DNA of 64,000 nt from Symbiodinium natans. Lineage: Eukaryota > Sar > Dinophyceae > Suessiales > Symbiodiniaceae. Each line of letters begins with the position of its first letter. The stretch's first letter is position 1. The stretch is taken from the NCBI GenBank assembly GCA_905221605.1, contig CAJNDS010001469.1, positions 567,501 through 631,500 on the forward strand, written 5' to 3'. This document shows, piece after piece, positions 27,565-36,818 of this stretch. The notes under the pieces are model-generated. The model saw only the letters and a list, made by a program, of their open reading frames with translations, made no database searches and was not told the DNA's origin. A program made the translations under genes and the position numbers.

Positions 27565-27817
27565 TGACTCGAATTCCGGGATGAGATTGGCCGTGGCGCT
27601 GTGCGGGTCAACTCTGAGGCACAAGGTTGCGCCAGGTTGGACATCCCAGCCCACCAATCGACGGATACAAACAAGGGCCGACACTTGCTGCGCTTCATAA
27701 CCCCTATAGCCCCTAAACCCAGTAAACCAGCACCTGGCGGGTGGCAAAGAAAAACAGCACCTGAAGATCTGGAGGAAGGCATGGGGTAAGGGGACGTGGC
27801 CGCTCATAGATCTTTAG
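27565..27817 (+). CDS. Candidate two-exon C-terminus
   Basis: First piece about 27565-27715: LEFRDEIGRGAVRVNSEAQG and DIPAHQSTDTNKGRHLLRFI. After CCCAGTAAACCAG the terminal exon 27731-27817 reads HLAGGKEKQHLKIWRKAWGK then GTWPLIDL and TAG at 27815. The gap has telomere-like text. A minus ORF overlaps the first piece. Confidence 0.4.
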
Positions 27818-28056
27818 AATGCGGTTGCGCGAATGTGTTTGACATAGTTTCTCGGGGCAGGGTGGCAGTGTTAGGCTTATTGTCTGCGGAGCTGTCGTCA
27901 TCTGTCGTCACCCAGGCTTTGCTTCCCATTCCCTTGTGGAGAATATCCCTAAACCCTAAACCCTAAACCCTAAACCTATAACCCTGATCGTTCAGCCCTG
28001 TCTCGTGGAAGAGTGCACATGGCAGCAGATGGCAGGAGATCCTTGTCTGTGGGTGC

Positions 28057-28191
28057 TTGGAGGTTCATGGTACCTAGTGACGCAGTTATAACCCCATTAG
28101 GGTTTAGGGTTTAGGGTTTAGGGATTAGGGGATACAAATGGGTTCTAGCAACAGCTATAACTGGGCTACAAGTACCATGAACCTCCAAGTA
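28057..28191. mobile_element. Family B element with telomere units at its centre
   Basis: TGCTTGGAGGTTCATGGTAC to GTACCATGAACCTCCAAGTA; four TTTAGGG units sit at 28097-28127. A candidate exon (CLVEECTWQQMAGDPCLW) ends just before it. Confidence 0.85.
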
Positions 28192-28257
28192 CAAGGTTTT
28201 GGGCTCGAAGTGTTCTCAGGTTGTGGGGAGCAGAAGGCTTAGCAGCCCATCGAGGCA

Positions 28258-28370
28258 GGTACTATAGGGGTCGGAATAATTTCAAATAGCATTCCCTTAT
28301 GGCCCGTTTATATTTGTACTATAATGACCACCAGACCCTATTCTAATTATTAAGGCCTCTATATCATACG
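28258..28370. mobile_element. Family U element
   Basis: TATAGGGGTCGGAATAATTT, GCATTCCCTTATGGCCCGTT, AATGACC, then AAGGCCTCTATATCATACG. Relatives lie at 44.48 and 47.47 kb. Confidence 0.6.
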
Positions 28371-28371
28371 A

Positions 28372-28520
28372 ACGAACCCTAAGCTTGAAACCGTCGGGTG
28401 GTTCGCTGACAGGCGTGGCAGTGGTCAAAGCTCCTGCAACGGAAGAAGGCTCCTCCGGCGTGTTTGGTGAGGGGTCAATGGTTTTGGTTTTTGACTGGCT
28501 TGGGGGGTACCAATTACAAT
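28372..28520 (+). CDS. Candidate exon
   Basis: About 48 open codons: LKPSGGSLTGVAVVKAPATE then SSGVFGEGSMVLVFDWLGGY. Position between U and F elements; unidentified. Confidence 0.35.
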
Positions 28521-28555
28521 AGCTATTTTATTTTGGTAACTGAACAAAAATAGTT

Positions 28556-28649
28556 TACCCAAAGGCTCCTATGTAGTACCTTTTTGGGCTAGCATACTAA
28601 AATCCCCTATAACTAACCCAAAAAGGAACTACATTGGAGCCTTTGGGTA
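28556..28649. mobile_element. Family F palindromic element
   Basis: TACCCAAAGGCTCC to GGAGCCTTTGGGTAG; both arms complete. Confidence 0.85.
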
Positions 28650-28952
28650 GCCCATGGTTAGACTCTATGCGTTTTGGGAACACTGAATCACAAAGGTGAC
28701 TCAAACTTTCCACCCTTGAAACACAACTCCCAAGAGTGCCACACCTAAACCCTCAACTCTAAGTCCTAAACCGTTTATTAAACCCTGAACCCTACGTCCT
28801 AACACTTAAACCCTAAACCCTATAATTTCTAAACCTTAAACCTCAAACCCAAAGCGGCAGTACCCACGACCCAAGTTCCTACGTCCCAAGCTTACACGGC
28901 GCACTCGCTGCGAACCTGTAAACTGTCCCTTTATAAGGGTCCCTGTACCTAC

Positions 28953-29052
28953 CCAGGATCCATGTACCTATATAGTATATACTTGGGCCTTAAAGGGGTT
29001 CCTAGATAGCAGCTTTAGGGCCTAAGTATATACTATACAGGTTCATGGGTCC
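28953..29052. mobile_element. Family D palindromic element
   Basis: CAGGATCCATGTACCTATAT to AGGTTCATGGGTCCCTG; GTCCCTGTACCTACA-like text occurs on both outer sides, resembling a flanking duplication. Confidence 0.75.
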
Positions 29053-29234
29053 CTGTACCTACATTTATAGGCTTAGGGTTTGGGGTTATGACGGCAAAGA
29101 AAGCCCTGAATAGGATGTTTAGGTGTACCTGTATGGTTTCTAAATTCGGACTTCTAACGCCCTTAAAGCCCCCAAGTATACATATATATATATATATATA
29201 TGGGTCACCGCCTATAGCGGTTCCCCTGTGTTTT

Positions 29235-29890
29235 TTGCACATTCCCTTAAACCATCTAACCGAGAATCCCTCAAACCATTAAACCATTAAACCAATGGTT
29301 TCCCCCATATGAGAATCCCCTAAACCATTAAACCATTAAACCATTAAACCATTAAACCATTAAACCATTAAACCATTAAACCATTAAACCAATGGTTTCC
29401 CCCTTATGAAAATCCCCTAAACCATTAAACCATTAAACCATTAAACCATTAAACCATTAAACCATTAAACCATTAAACCATTAAACCATTAAACCATTAA
29501 ACCATTAAACCATTAAACCATTAAACCATTAAACCAATGCCTTCCCCCATATGAGAATCCCCTAAACCACTAAACCATTTTCATGGGGGAAACCATTGGT
29601 TTAATTGTTTAATGGATACTGGTTTAATGGTTTAATGGTTTAATGGTTTAATGGTTTAATGGTTTAATGGTTTAATGGTTTAATGGTTTAATGGTTTAAT
29701 GGTTTAATGGTTTAATGGTTTAATGGTTTAATGGTTTAATGGTTTAAGGGATTCTCATATGGGGAAAACCATTGGTTTAATGGTTTAATGGTTTAATGGT
29801 TTAATGGTTTCATGGTTTAGGGGATTTTCATAAGGGGGAAACCATTGGTTTAATGGTTTTAATGGTTCACTGGTTGAATGGTTTACTTGT
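29235..29890. repeat. Large palindrome of TTAAACCA / TGGTTTAA arrays
   Basis: Arrays of TAAACCAT separated by spacers (GGTTTCCCCCATATGAGAAT, CCCC) on the left are mirrored as TGGTTTAA arrays with the complementary spacers on the right; the turn is near 29578. Each arm is about 300 bases. Confidence 0.9.
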
Positions 29891-29899
29891 GCTCCTGCC

Positions 29900-30030
29900 A
29901 AGGTACCTTGACCGCATCTTTTCTGCTCCTAAAATTCTGATTGGCAAGCAGTGTCGCCTGTATCTTTTCTGCTCCGAATATTCTGAATCGCAAGCAGTGT
30001 CCCCCGTATCTTTCCTGCTCATAAGTATAC
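29900..30030 (+). repeat. Three tandem units of about 55-60 bases
   Basis: CATCTTTTCTGCTCC / TATCTTTTCTGCTCC / TATCTTTCCTGCTC with GGCAAGCAGTGTC between them, next to the palindrome. Confidence 0.8.
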
Positions 30031-30049
30031 GTATACTATATGGGATTAC

Positions 30050-32080
30050 GCCTTTAACCCTAACTCCTTAAACCCTAACTCTATAGGGTTTAAAGGTTAG
30101 GGTTTAGGTTGAATTGCCGGTATAGGTATAAATGCTTCAACCTTAAACCCAACCTGTGAACCTTAACCCTATAGGGTTGGGGTGCCTACATCATCATCGG
30201 AATTGACGAGCTGTGCGGAAATGTCTATATGACAAGGTTATAACTTATTGCTGTGGTTATAACTATGGGTTAGGGTTTGGTTTTTTACACACTTATGTAA
30301 ACCCATAAGAATAAGGGGAACCCCATCGCGCCCCAACAAGCGAAATATCCGAAATACTTTACCTGAGCCAAAATATCTCAAGCAACCATCCCCCGATACG
30401 CAAAACCTGAATTCCATCATTTAACGATATAGTTTGTTTATATGTTGAATCCCAGCAAGTAGTGAAAGTGACGAGCTCTGCGGAAATAACCATATGACAA
30501 GGTTATAACTTTTTGCTGCGGTTATAACTATGGTTCAGAGTTTGATTTATATACATGTAAATAAACCTATAAGAAAATGAGGGTAACCCCATCACGCCCC
30601 AATAAGCAAAACAAAACCTCTATCCGAAAAACTTTACCTTACCTTAGATAGCTCAAGCAACCATCCCCCGACAAGCAAAACTTGAATTATCCTCTTTGTT
30701 TATATTTTGAATCCCATCAAGTAGGAAGGACATTTGCTCACAGTATTCTCGCGTCACCGGGACGAAAGCCCTACAAACGTACGCATAACCCTATGGGATT
30801 TAAGGTTTAGGGGTTTCAAGGTTCTATGTTATAGGAAATTAATGCCCAAACCTTAAACCTAAACCTTTAAAACCTATAGGGTACAATGGTTCGACAACCT
30901 AAGGTCTGGGCATGTATACCTTCAGCACCCTGTAGGGTTAAAACCTTTGAACCTTTGGGAGCCCTATGGGGTTTTACGGTTCTGACCCTAAACGAATCAG
31001 GGTTAAGGTCTAAATGCCCGAAGTTTAAACCCTTAAGGGTAAAACTCTTTGGGTTTTCGTTTTAAATGCCTAAATCCTAAACCCCAACCCCTTAAACCTG
31101 AACTCTAGAGGGTTTACAGGTTCGGGTTCAGGTTGAATTGCCGGCTTAGGTTTAAATGCCTCAATCTTCAACCCTAAACCTGTCAACCTTAACCCTATAG
31201 GGCTGGGGCGCCTACATCATGATCAGATTTGACGAGCTCTGCGGATATATGTATGTGACAAGGTTATAACTTTTTGCCGCGGTTAAACTATGGTTCAGGG
31301 TCTGATTTATTTACATGTAAATAAACCTATAAGAAAATGAGGGTAACCCCATCACGCCCCAATAAGCAAATCAAAACCTCTATCCGAAAAACTTTACCTT
31401 GGCTAAGACATCCCAAGCAACCATCCCCCGATAAGCAAAACCTGACTTCTATCATATAACGATATGGTTTGTTTATATATTGAATCCCAGGAAGTAGTGA
31501 AAAGGACATTTGCTCACAGTATTCGCGCGTCACCGGGCAGAAAGCCCTACAAGCGTAGGCATAACCCTATGGGCTTTAAGGTTTTGGGATTTAAGCCCCA
31601 AGCCCTATAGGTCTTTAAGGTTCTATCGTACAGGTAATGCCTAAACCTTAAACCCTAAGCCTTTAAACCCTGTAGGGTTGAATGGTTCAAGAAAACCTAA
31701 GGTCTGGGCATGTATATCTTCAGCACCCTTTAGGGTCAAAACCTTTGTTCCTTGTAGAGCCCTATCGGGTTATCGGGTTTTAGGGTTCTGACCCGAAACG
31801 GTTCAGGGTTAAGGTTTAACGCCCGAACTTTCAACCCTTAAGGTTAAATCTCTATGGGTTTAGGTTTAAAGGCTAAAAACACCTAAATCTTAAACCGTAA
31901 CCGCTTAATCTTAACTCTATCGGGTTGAACGGTTTGGGTTTGGGTTTCATTGCGGGCTTACGTTTAAATGCCTAGGTTTGGGGCGCCTACATCATCGTCG
32001 ACTTGTTGCTGTGGTTATAACGATGGTTTAGGGTTTAACATACATACATTTATGTAATCCTATAAAAATAAGGGGAACCG
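30050..32080 (+). repeat. Decayed tandem repeat, units of roughly 0.8-1.0 kb
   Basis: Landmarks recur: GCGCCTACATCAT (30188, 31208, 31985), GACAAGGTTATAACTT (30232, 30497, 31257), AAGCAACCATCCCCCGA (30381, 30655, 31415) and CTCACAGTATTC (30737, 31512). Short minus ORFs in two units (30238-30420 and 31327-31533) share RFC-SGDGCL and LLGRDGV, reflecting the repeat. Confidence 0.85.
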
Positions 32081-32094
32081 CAATAGGCGGACGC

Positions 32095-32225
32095 CCATAT
32101 ATATATATATATAATATATACAGTTATGTTTATTTAATTAATTATGTGTGTACATATACATATATTTCTGTATTATAGTTAGTTATTTATGTATAATTAT
32201 GTAGCCTACAAATTGCCCATATTCA
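32095..32225. repeat. AT-rich microsatellite tract
   Basis: TA runs at 32098-32118 followed by TTTAATTAATTATG-like low-complexity sequence. Confidence 0.8.
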
Positions 32226-32227
32226 GA

Positions 32228-32330
32228 CCCCGAAGAGCCCAATACCGTTGATTTTTCGGAATCTGCCTGAAATCGGGTCAGGGATCCCTAGAAAGCTGCA
32301 GGTATATTCTGTCAGTAAATGGTATAAGTT
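32228..32330. mobile_element. Family A element, diverged
   Basis: CCCGAAGAGCCCAATACC at the left, GGGATCCC centre, GGTATATTCTG right arm; the right tip runs into family G. Confidence 0.65.
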
Positions 32331-32549
32331 GGGATGTTCCCCCTTATACTAGCAGTCCTTAAAAGGGATTCTAATAGGGGCGACTATAATCCCCCCAGAG
32401 AGCCCAACAAAAACCCCTTAATTACAGAAGATTCCTCAAATCAGATGAAGGATCCCTAGATAACTTAATGTCTATTCCTTAAATAAGGAGTATTTGGGCT
32501 CACTGGGCCTATTTAAGGACTGTTAGCATAAGTGGGGACATCCCAAGGC
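32328..32549. mobile_element. Family G element with nested family A
   Basis: TTGGGATGTTCCCCC, CAGTCCTTA at the left and GGACTGTTAGCATAAGTGGG, GACATCCCAAGG at the right, split by a complete A element. Confidence 0.85.
32394..32508. mobile_element. Family A element (nested in G)
   Basis: CCCAGAGAGCCCAAC to GAGTATTTGGGCTCACTGGG; inserted after G. Confidence 0.85.
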
Positions 32550-32576
32550 ATAAGCGGCTCTTCAGGGAAGGCCTGC

Positions 32577-32738
32577 TTGGAGGTTCATGGTACTCATTAG
32601 CCAATTAGCACTGCACTTATAACTGTACTTATAACCTTATTAGGGCACTTTAAGGGCTTATAAGTGGGTCATAAGTACAGTTATAACTGGTTAATAGGCA
32701 CCATGAACCCTAGACCCTAGACCCTGAACCTCCAAGTG
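32577..32738. mobile_element. Family B element with CCCTAGA insert in its right tip
   Basis: TGCTTGGAGGTTCATGGTAC at the left. The right tip is CCATGAA + CCCTAGACCCTAGACCCT + GAACCTCCAAG, so about three telomere-like units entered the terminal repeat itself and duplicated GAA. Confidence 0.85.
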
Positions 32739-33060
32739 AGCCCGACGTCTTAGAAGGCGTCGAGCAGCAGCGGCCGCCCAGTCGTGGGCCGCGCGGTCCG
32801 TGAATCCATGCAAGCTGTCGTCTGGGGTTTAGGGTTTAGAGTCTAGGGTTTAGGGTTTAGGGTTCGGATGTGCCTACTTATAGTACTGTACTATCTCTGA
32901 AGAAGGTGTACGTGTGTTTTGTCAGGGTTTAGGGTTACAGGCGGTATCCTTATAAGGGCTTAATCGGGGGAGATGTTGCTCTAAGGAGAGTACTGTTGGG
33001 TTTCAACACGCCATCTTGCGAGAACGGGAGAGCAGAGGCTTTCCGGGACTTAATTAACCC
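32739..33060 (+). other. Exon-like islands between B and telomere blocks
   Basis: 32739-32826 (frame DVLEGVEQQRPPSRGPRGP, GC-rich) and 32998-33057 (frame FQHAILRERESRGFPGLN to TAA) flank short TTTAGGG blocks. Weak coding evidence. Confidence 0.25.
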
Positions 33061-33221
33061 TAAACCCTAAACCCTAAACCCTAAACCCTAGACCCTAGAC
33101 CCTAGACCCTAATCCGGTGTCCTGCCTTCAACCCGATGATCTCCCACCACCCCAAGAAGGAAGGAAGTTTTGAGGGTCGAGAGTTGGGATGTCCCCCCTT
33201 ATACTAAGTCGCGTTTTTGCA

Positions 33222-33513
33222 GGGTTTGCCCTCTGTGCCCAGCAGAGAAGTCTTTCTGCATGTGCACCACGAGCCGGGGAGCCCGTGCCCGAACATCGCT
33301 CCTGGTCCGAGGCAGGGTGCGCGCAACCAGCAGGAGAGGGAGGGAGGGAGGGAGGGGAGGGAGGGAGGGAGGGAGGGAGTTGCCTTGAGGCTTGGGCTCA
33401 CGTCGGATTTAATCAAGGCAGCCTACGCCGAAGGGGTGTATTGTAGCAGGAGTAGGGCAGTGTCGCAAACCCATCGCGCAAGCAGTCAGCGAACAAGCCT
33501 CACGTGTCCATAG
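33222..33513 (+). CDS. Candidate terminal exon with in-frame GGGA tract
   Basis: Acceptor GTTTTTGCAG; 97 codons open: GLPSVPSREVFLHVHHEPGS, a Gly/Glu/Arg tract from (GGGA)n, then SDLIKAAYAEGVYCSRSRAV and a TAG at 33511. Two other frames are open around the GGGA tract, so coding is only moderately likely. Confidence 0.4.
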
Positions 33514-33564
33514 CTGCCACATCACTTTCAACCCAAAAACCCTAGACCCTGAACCCTGCTGAGT

Positions 33565-33602
33565 GGTTTGGCACCCGCTATGCGGGTGCCTAAACCCTCG
33601 CT
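33565..33602. repeat. Hairpin unit shared with 63.55 kb
   Basis: GAGTGGTTTGGCACCCGC, TAT, GCGGGTGCC forms a 9-bp stem. GAGTGGTTCG...GCTATGCGGGTGCC recurs at 63547-63577 with the left stem arm changed. Confidence 0.6.
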
Positions 33603-33609
33603 AAACCCT

Positions 33610-33775
33610 AAACCCTAAACCCTATCCCTCGGAAAGCAAAGGGAGCGCTGAGCACTGCTGGCAGAGAGCGCGTGCCAAACCCTATCCCTAAACTCTAAAC
33701 CAAAAAAAGCAAAGCCCTACCAGGATGCCGGTGCCAGTCTCAGCTCATGGCTTTGGTGTCCCTAAACCCTTAAAC
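33610..33775 (+). other. Short exon-like islands in telomere-like text
   Basis: PSESKGSAEHCWQRARAKP (33626-33682) and KPYQDAGASLSSWLWCP (about 33713-33765) are open between CCCTAAA-like blocks. Confidence 0.2.
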
Positions 33776-33783
33776 TCCCCTTC

Positions 33784-33905
33784 TTGAAGGTTCGTGAGTG
33801 TGCGTATCACCCCAATGATAAGTCTACTTATATCCTACTTCGAAGACTTAGGGGGATAAGAAGTGCACTTATGCTTGGGCGTGTAAGTACCCTGAACCTC
33901 CAAGC
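33784..33905. mobile_element. Family B element, diverged left tip
   Basis: CTTGAAGGTTCGTGAGTG at the left; GTACCCTGAACCTCCAAGCA at the right. Confidence 0.7.
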
Positions 33906-34286
33906 AAGCCCTTGGGATATTGCATACATATATATATATATATACATACTCCGTTAAATATATCATGCACACTATATATATATATATATGTATGCAAATA
34001 GTTTGTTTGCCCCCAAAACCAGCATCGCAGACGGGCCGACCTCAGCAGAAGCCAAACCCTAAACCCTACACCCTAAACCCTAAACCTTAGGTGTACTTGG
34101 AAATGATTTTTAATAGTTGGGGGTACTATAATTCCTAAGAAACAGCAAAAAATCATGTTTGCTAGGGTTCCAAGTTCAGCATAGAAACTTGTCGTATCCC
34201 TAAACCCTAACCCCTAAACCCTAAACCCTAAACCCTAAACCCTAAGCCAAAAAACCCCTAAACCAACTAAACCCTAAACCCCAAAG

Positions 34287-34371
34287 CAAGACAAGGTCCG
34301 AAGGGCTCGTCCAAGCGAGGAGCCCGAGGCATGGGCCGGCTGCCCAGTTTAAGTGGCCCCGTAGTAGCAGG
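34287..34371 (+). CDS. Candidate exon with GTAAGG donor
   Basis: Between CCAAAG and GTAAGG; 28 codons in phase 0 reading KTRSEGLVQARSPRHGPAAQ then FKWPRSSR. The donor is a strong consensus match and a TTTAGGG array follows at once. A competing frame ends EEPEAWAGCPV. Confidence 0.45.
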
Positions 34372-34439
34372 GTAAGGGTTTAGGGTTTAGGGTTTAGGAT
34401 TTAGGGTTTAGGGTTTAGGGTTTAGGATTTAGGGATACG

Positions 34440-34525
34440 ACAATCCCCTACTCTAGTCCCCTCCAGAATTGAAAGTGTGTTCCGTTGGGGGGGGGGGGGG
34501 GGGCCTATGAACTCAGCAACTAAGG
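34440..34525. mobile_element. Family P element with expanded poly-G
   Basis: GAATTGAAAGTGTGTTCCG, a 17-base G run, then CCTATGAACTCAGCAACTAA. The left part is shortened. Confidence 0.7.
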
Positions 34526-34587
34526 GCCGAAGGTTTGTAGTAGCTTTGTACGACGAGGATTAGGAGCTGTTGTACTTTAGATGCACA

Positions 34588-34721
34588 TTGGGATGTTCCC
34601 CCTTATGCTACCAGTCCTTAGTCGGGGATTTACCGTACCCCCCCCCCCCCCCGATTATAATCCCTACTAAGGACTGTTAGAAACCCTAAACCCTAAACCC
34701 TAAACCCTGATAAGGGGGAAC
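34588..34721. mobile_element. Family G element with poly-C and telomere insert
   Basis: TTGGGATGTTCCCCC to GGGGGAACATCCCAA; a C run in the centre, and four CCCTAAA units at 34681-34704 in the right arm. Confidence 0.85.
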
Positions 34722-34901
34722 ATCCCAATTTGTTTCCTATATAGCTTTGTTTTCTGCGGGGCGGGATTTGGGATGCAGTTAAGATTGAGGGTTTAGCGTC
34801 TAGGGCTTATAGGGTTTAGGGTGTAGGGTTTAGGCTAGATTCCCTATGAAAAGAGGGTTTGAGGAGCAGAGTCACCATGCAGGTTTCGTGGTCTAAAGGG
34901 C

Positions 34902-35034
34902 TAGAACACAACACTGTGTTTCGTATATCATCTTGACCATCTTTTGGGCGTACGTCTTGGCCATTGCCCGTCGCGCGCACGTGTCCAACAGAGGTTAGAG
35001 GCGGCAAGCATCGGCACCATAGCTGTGGCTTGTA
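34902..35034 (+). CDS. Candidate exon before family A
   Basis: After GGGCTAG; 44 open codons reading TTLCFVYHLDHLLGVRLGHC then RVQQRLEAASIGTIAVACT. Family A begins at the end. Confidence 0.4.
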
Positions 35035-35145
35035 CCCAAAGAGCCCAATACCCCTTAACTAAGGAAGATCCCTTAAATCTTATTCAGGATCCCTTTTTAT
35101 AATTTAGGGTATATTCCTTAATTAAGGAGTATTGGGCTCTCTGGG
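35035..35145. mobile_element. Family A palindromic element
   Basis: CCCAAAGAGCCCAATACCCC to GAGTATTGGGCTCTCTGGG; one of the least diverged copies. Confidence 0.9.
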
Positions 35146-35224
35146 TAAAGCCTCGACTGTAAACAGGCTACTGGACAGCACAGCCTAAGGGGCGAAGCAG
35201 CTTGCGGAAGAACCTGGAGAACCA

Positions 35225-35325
35225 AATGAACCTTAATATTGGGGGGGTCATATACCCGCCACTACTACAATCCCTATGAAGGTATACGAACCAAACGAAC
35301 CCTTTTAGGGTTCATTTGGTCCCCA
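35225..35325. mobile_element. Palindromic unit with ACCAAATGAACC ends
   Basis: ACCAAATGAACCTTAATATT at the left and GGGTTCATTTGGT at the right; a fragment of the left end recurs at about 13831. Confidence 0.55.
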
Positions 35326-35327
35326 AA

Positions 35328-35393
35328 GCAGACGTGTTGAATGAAAGTTTCGGGCAGTGCAAGGGCCTGTGCACCTGTTGGTTTTCGGCATAG
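35328..35393 (+). CDS. Candidate terminal exon
   Basis: Frame ADVLNESFGQCKGLCTCWFS then A and TAG 35391, directly after the palindromic unit. Short. Confidence 0.3.
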   Translation, partial: ADVLNESFGQCKGLCTCWFSA

Positions 35394-35423
35394 GGTTTAG
35401 GGGTCATTGCCAATGTGTTTGAG

Positions 35424-35551
35424 CAGCCGGTATTCTTTGTGTCTCAGTCAATCCAGGGAGCTTAAACGCCGTAATAAACCTCAAAATTGCCCATGGTTGT
35501 GTATCGACATGCACTGATGTAGGTAGAGGATGGCACTTCTCCATTTTCTAG
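35424..35551 (+). CDS. Candidate terminal exon
   Basis: After TTTGAG; AGILCVSVNPGSLNAVINLK then IAHGCVSTCTDVGRGWHFSI and TAG 35549; 41 codons. Confidence 0.35.
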
Positions 35552-35568
35552 CGCCTACCCTAGCTCCG

Positions 35569-35677
35569 CCCAGAGAGCCCAGTACCCCTTAACTAAAGAA
35601 TACCCCTTAAATTATGATCAGGATCCCTCTACAATCTAAGGTGTATTCCTTCATTAAGAGGCATTGGGCTCTCTGGG
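35569..35677. mobile_element. Family A palindromic element
   Basis: CCCAGAGAGCCCAGTACCCC to GGCATTGGGCTCTCTGGG. Confidence 0.9.
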
Positions 35678-35723
35678 CGTGCCCGAGCCCGAACTGAAGG
35701 CCCCAAAGAGCCTAAACCAATCT

Positions 35724-35905
35724 CCCAAAGAGCCCCAGACCACTAAATCAAGCCATCTACCTGAAATCATATAGGGATCCGGAATATGATTTAGGGCACC
35801 CGTAACCCTACACACACACACACTCTAAGGTACCTTGAATTTTCTAGGGATCCTAAATATGATTTAAGGCCTATTCCTTATTTGAGAGGTATTGGGCTCT
35901 TTGGG
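35724..35905. mobile_element. Family A element with partly duplicated core and CA tract
   Basis: CCCAAAGAGCCCCAGACC to GGTATTGGGCTCTTTGGG. The centre (TAGGGATCC...ATATGATTTA) occurs twice, separated by (CA)n. Confidence 0.8.
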
Positions 35906-35998
35906 CTTGCATATCTTGCCCATCTCCAAGGCCATAGTGCATCCATGCCGAACATATCCCGACAGTCAATGGCCCGGCACTCAACACGGGTTGAGGTT
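35906..35998 (+). CDS. Candidate exon after family A
   Basis: Frame LHILPISKAIVHPCRTYPDS then QWPGTQHGLRFVW before a TTTAGGG block. Confidence 0.3.
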
Positions 35999-36057
35999 TG
36001 TTTGGGGTTTAGGGTTTAGGGTTTAGGGTTTAGGGTTTAGGGTTTAGGGTTTAGGAA

Positions 36058-36150
36058 CCCCAAGGATCCATGTACCTATATACCATATCCTTGGGCTCTC
36101 AGGCAAGAATATGGGAACACCTTTTATACTATAACAGGCGCATGAACCCT
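36058..36150. mobile_element. Family D element
   Basis: AAGGATCCATGTACCTATAT to GGCGCATGAACCCTCAGGG; the right half is more diverged. Confidence 0.7.
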
Positions 36151-36284
36151 CAGGGTCTTCGTGGGAACCGTTCAGGGTTAGGGGCGTTGTGTGGCATTTC
36201 AGTGGAGCGGCTGCACCCATGAGGGGTAGGTCTGAACCTACTTGTTATTTATCAGCCTTATTCTCCCCCTTTTCTTATGCAGCC

Positions 36285-36524
36285 AGAACATGTTTTATCG
36301 AGCCCCCAAGCCTACCCCAGCCATGTTGCCATCATTGTTCTATCAGGGTCGTGTTCAAGAGCTGAAGATGAAGAGCATGCGACAGTGGTTTCAATCAGGG
36401 TGCCGAGCACGCTCGGCCAGCGTTCAACGATGTGAACTCCGAAGCCTCAATGCTGAACGCTCAACGCCTAAAACCTAGAAAAGCTGTGCACATGATGGCC
36501 TGCTATGCCAAGCAGAACTAGACA
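36285..36524 (+). CDS. Candidate terminal coding region
   Basis: After TTTTCTTATGCAG, a good pyrimidine-AG acceptor. Two frames compete: PEHVLSSPQAYPSHVAIIVL and MFYRAPKPTPAMLPSLFYQG. A terminal frame (about 36395-36524) reads FNDVNSEASMLNAQRLKPRK then AVHMMACYAKQN and TAG. Confidence 0.4.
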
Positions 36525-36818
36525 CATCTTGCAGATTTAAAGTGTACGTGTTTGGCCTTGGTGTTTGGGACATGTTTGTGTGTGTGTGTGTGCCTGTGCG
36601 CGTCTCTTTCTTTAAAGACTCTTTCTTTCTACCTTTTTGGCCGTCTATCTGCCTGTCAGTCTGTCTCTCTTTCTCTCTCTTTCTGTCTCTGTCTCCCTCT
36701 TTGGCTCGCTCTGCCTCTGAATTCCGGCAGGGGTTCCATGGTTGCTCTACTGTTATAGAGGTGCCCTTCCTGGCTGTCTGCTTTCGCTGATTTGCTTTTG
36801 CACTTACAGATTGTTTAA
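36525..36818. other. GT and CT/CTTT microsatellite region
   Basis: (GT)n near 36577-36592 and a pyrimidine tract rich in TCTGTCTC/TTTCTCTC at 36605-36715. Likely untranslated or intergenic; the 146-codon minus ORF is its purine-rich mirror. Confidence 0.5.

Noticed and set aside
30238-31533. Conserved minus-strand peptide (RFC-SGDGCL ... LLGRDGV) in two repeat units
   Set aside because: Conservation follows the DNA repeat itself, including noncoding flanks; no start-to-stop consistency between units.
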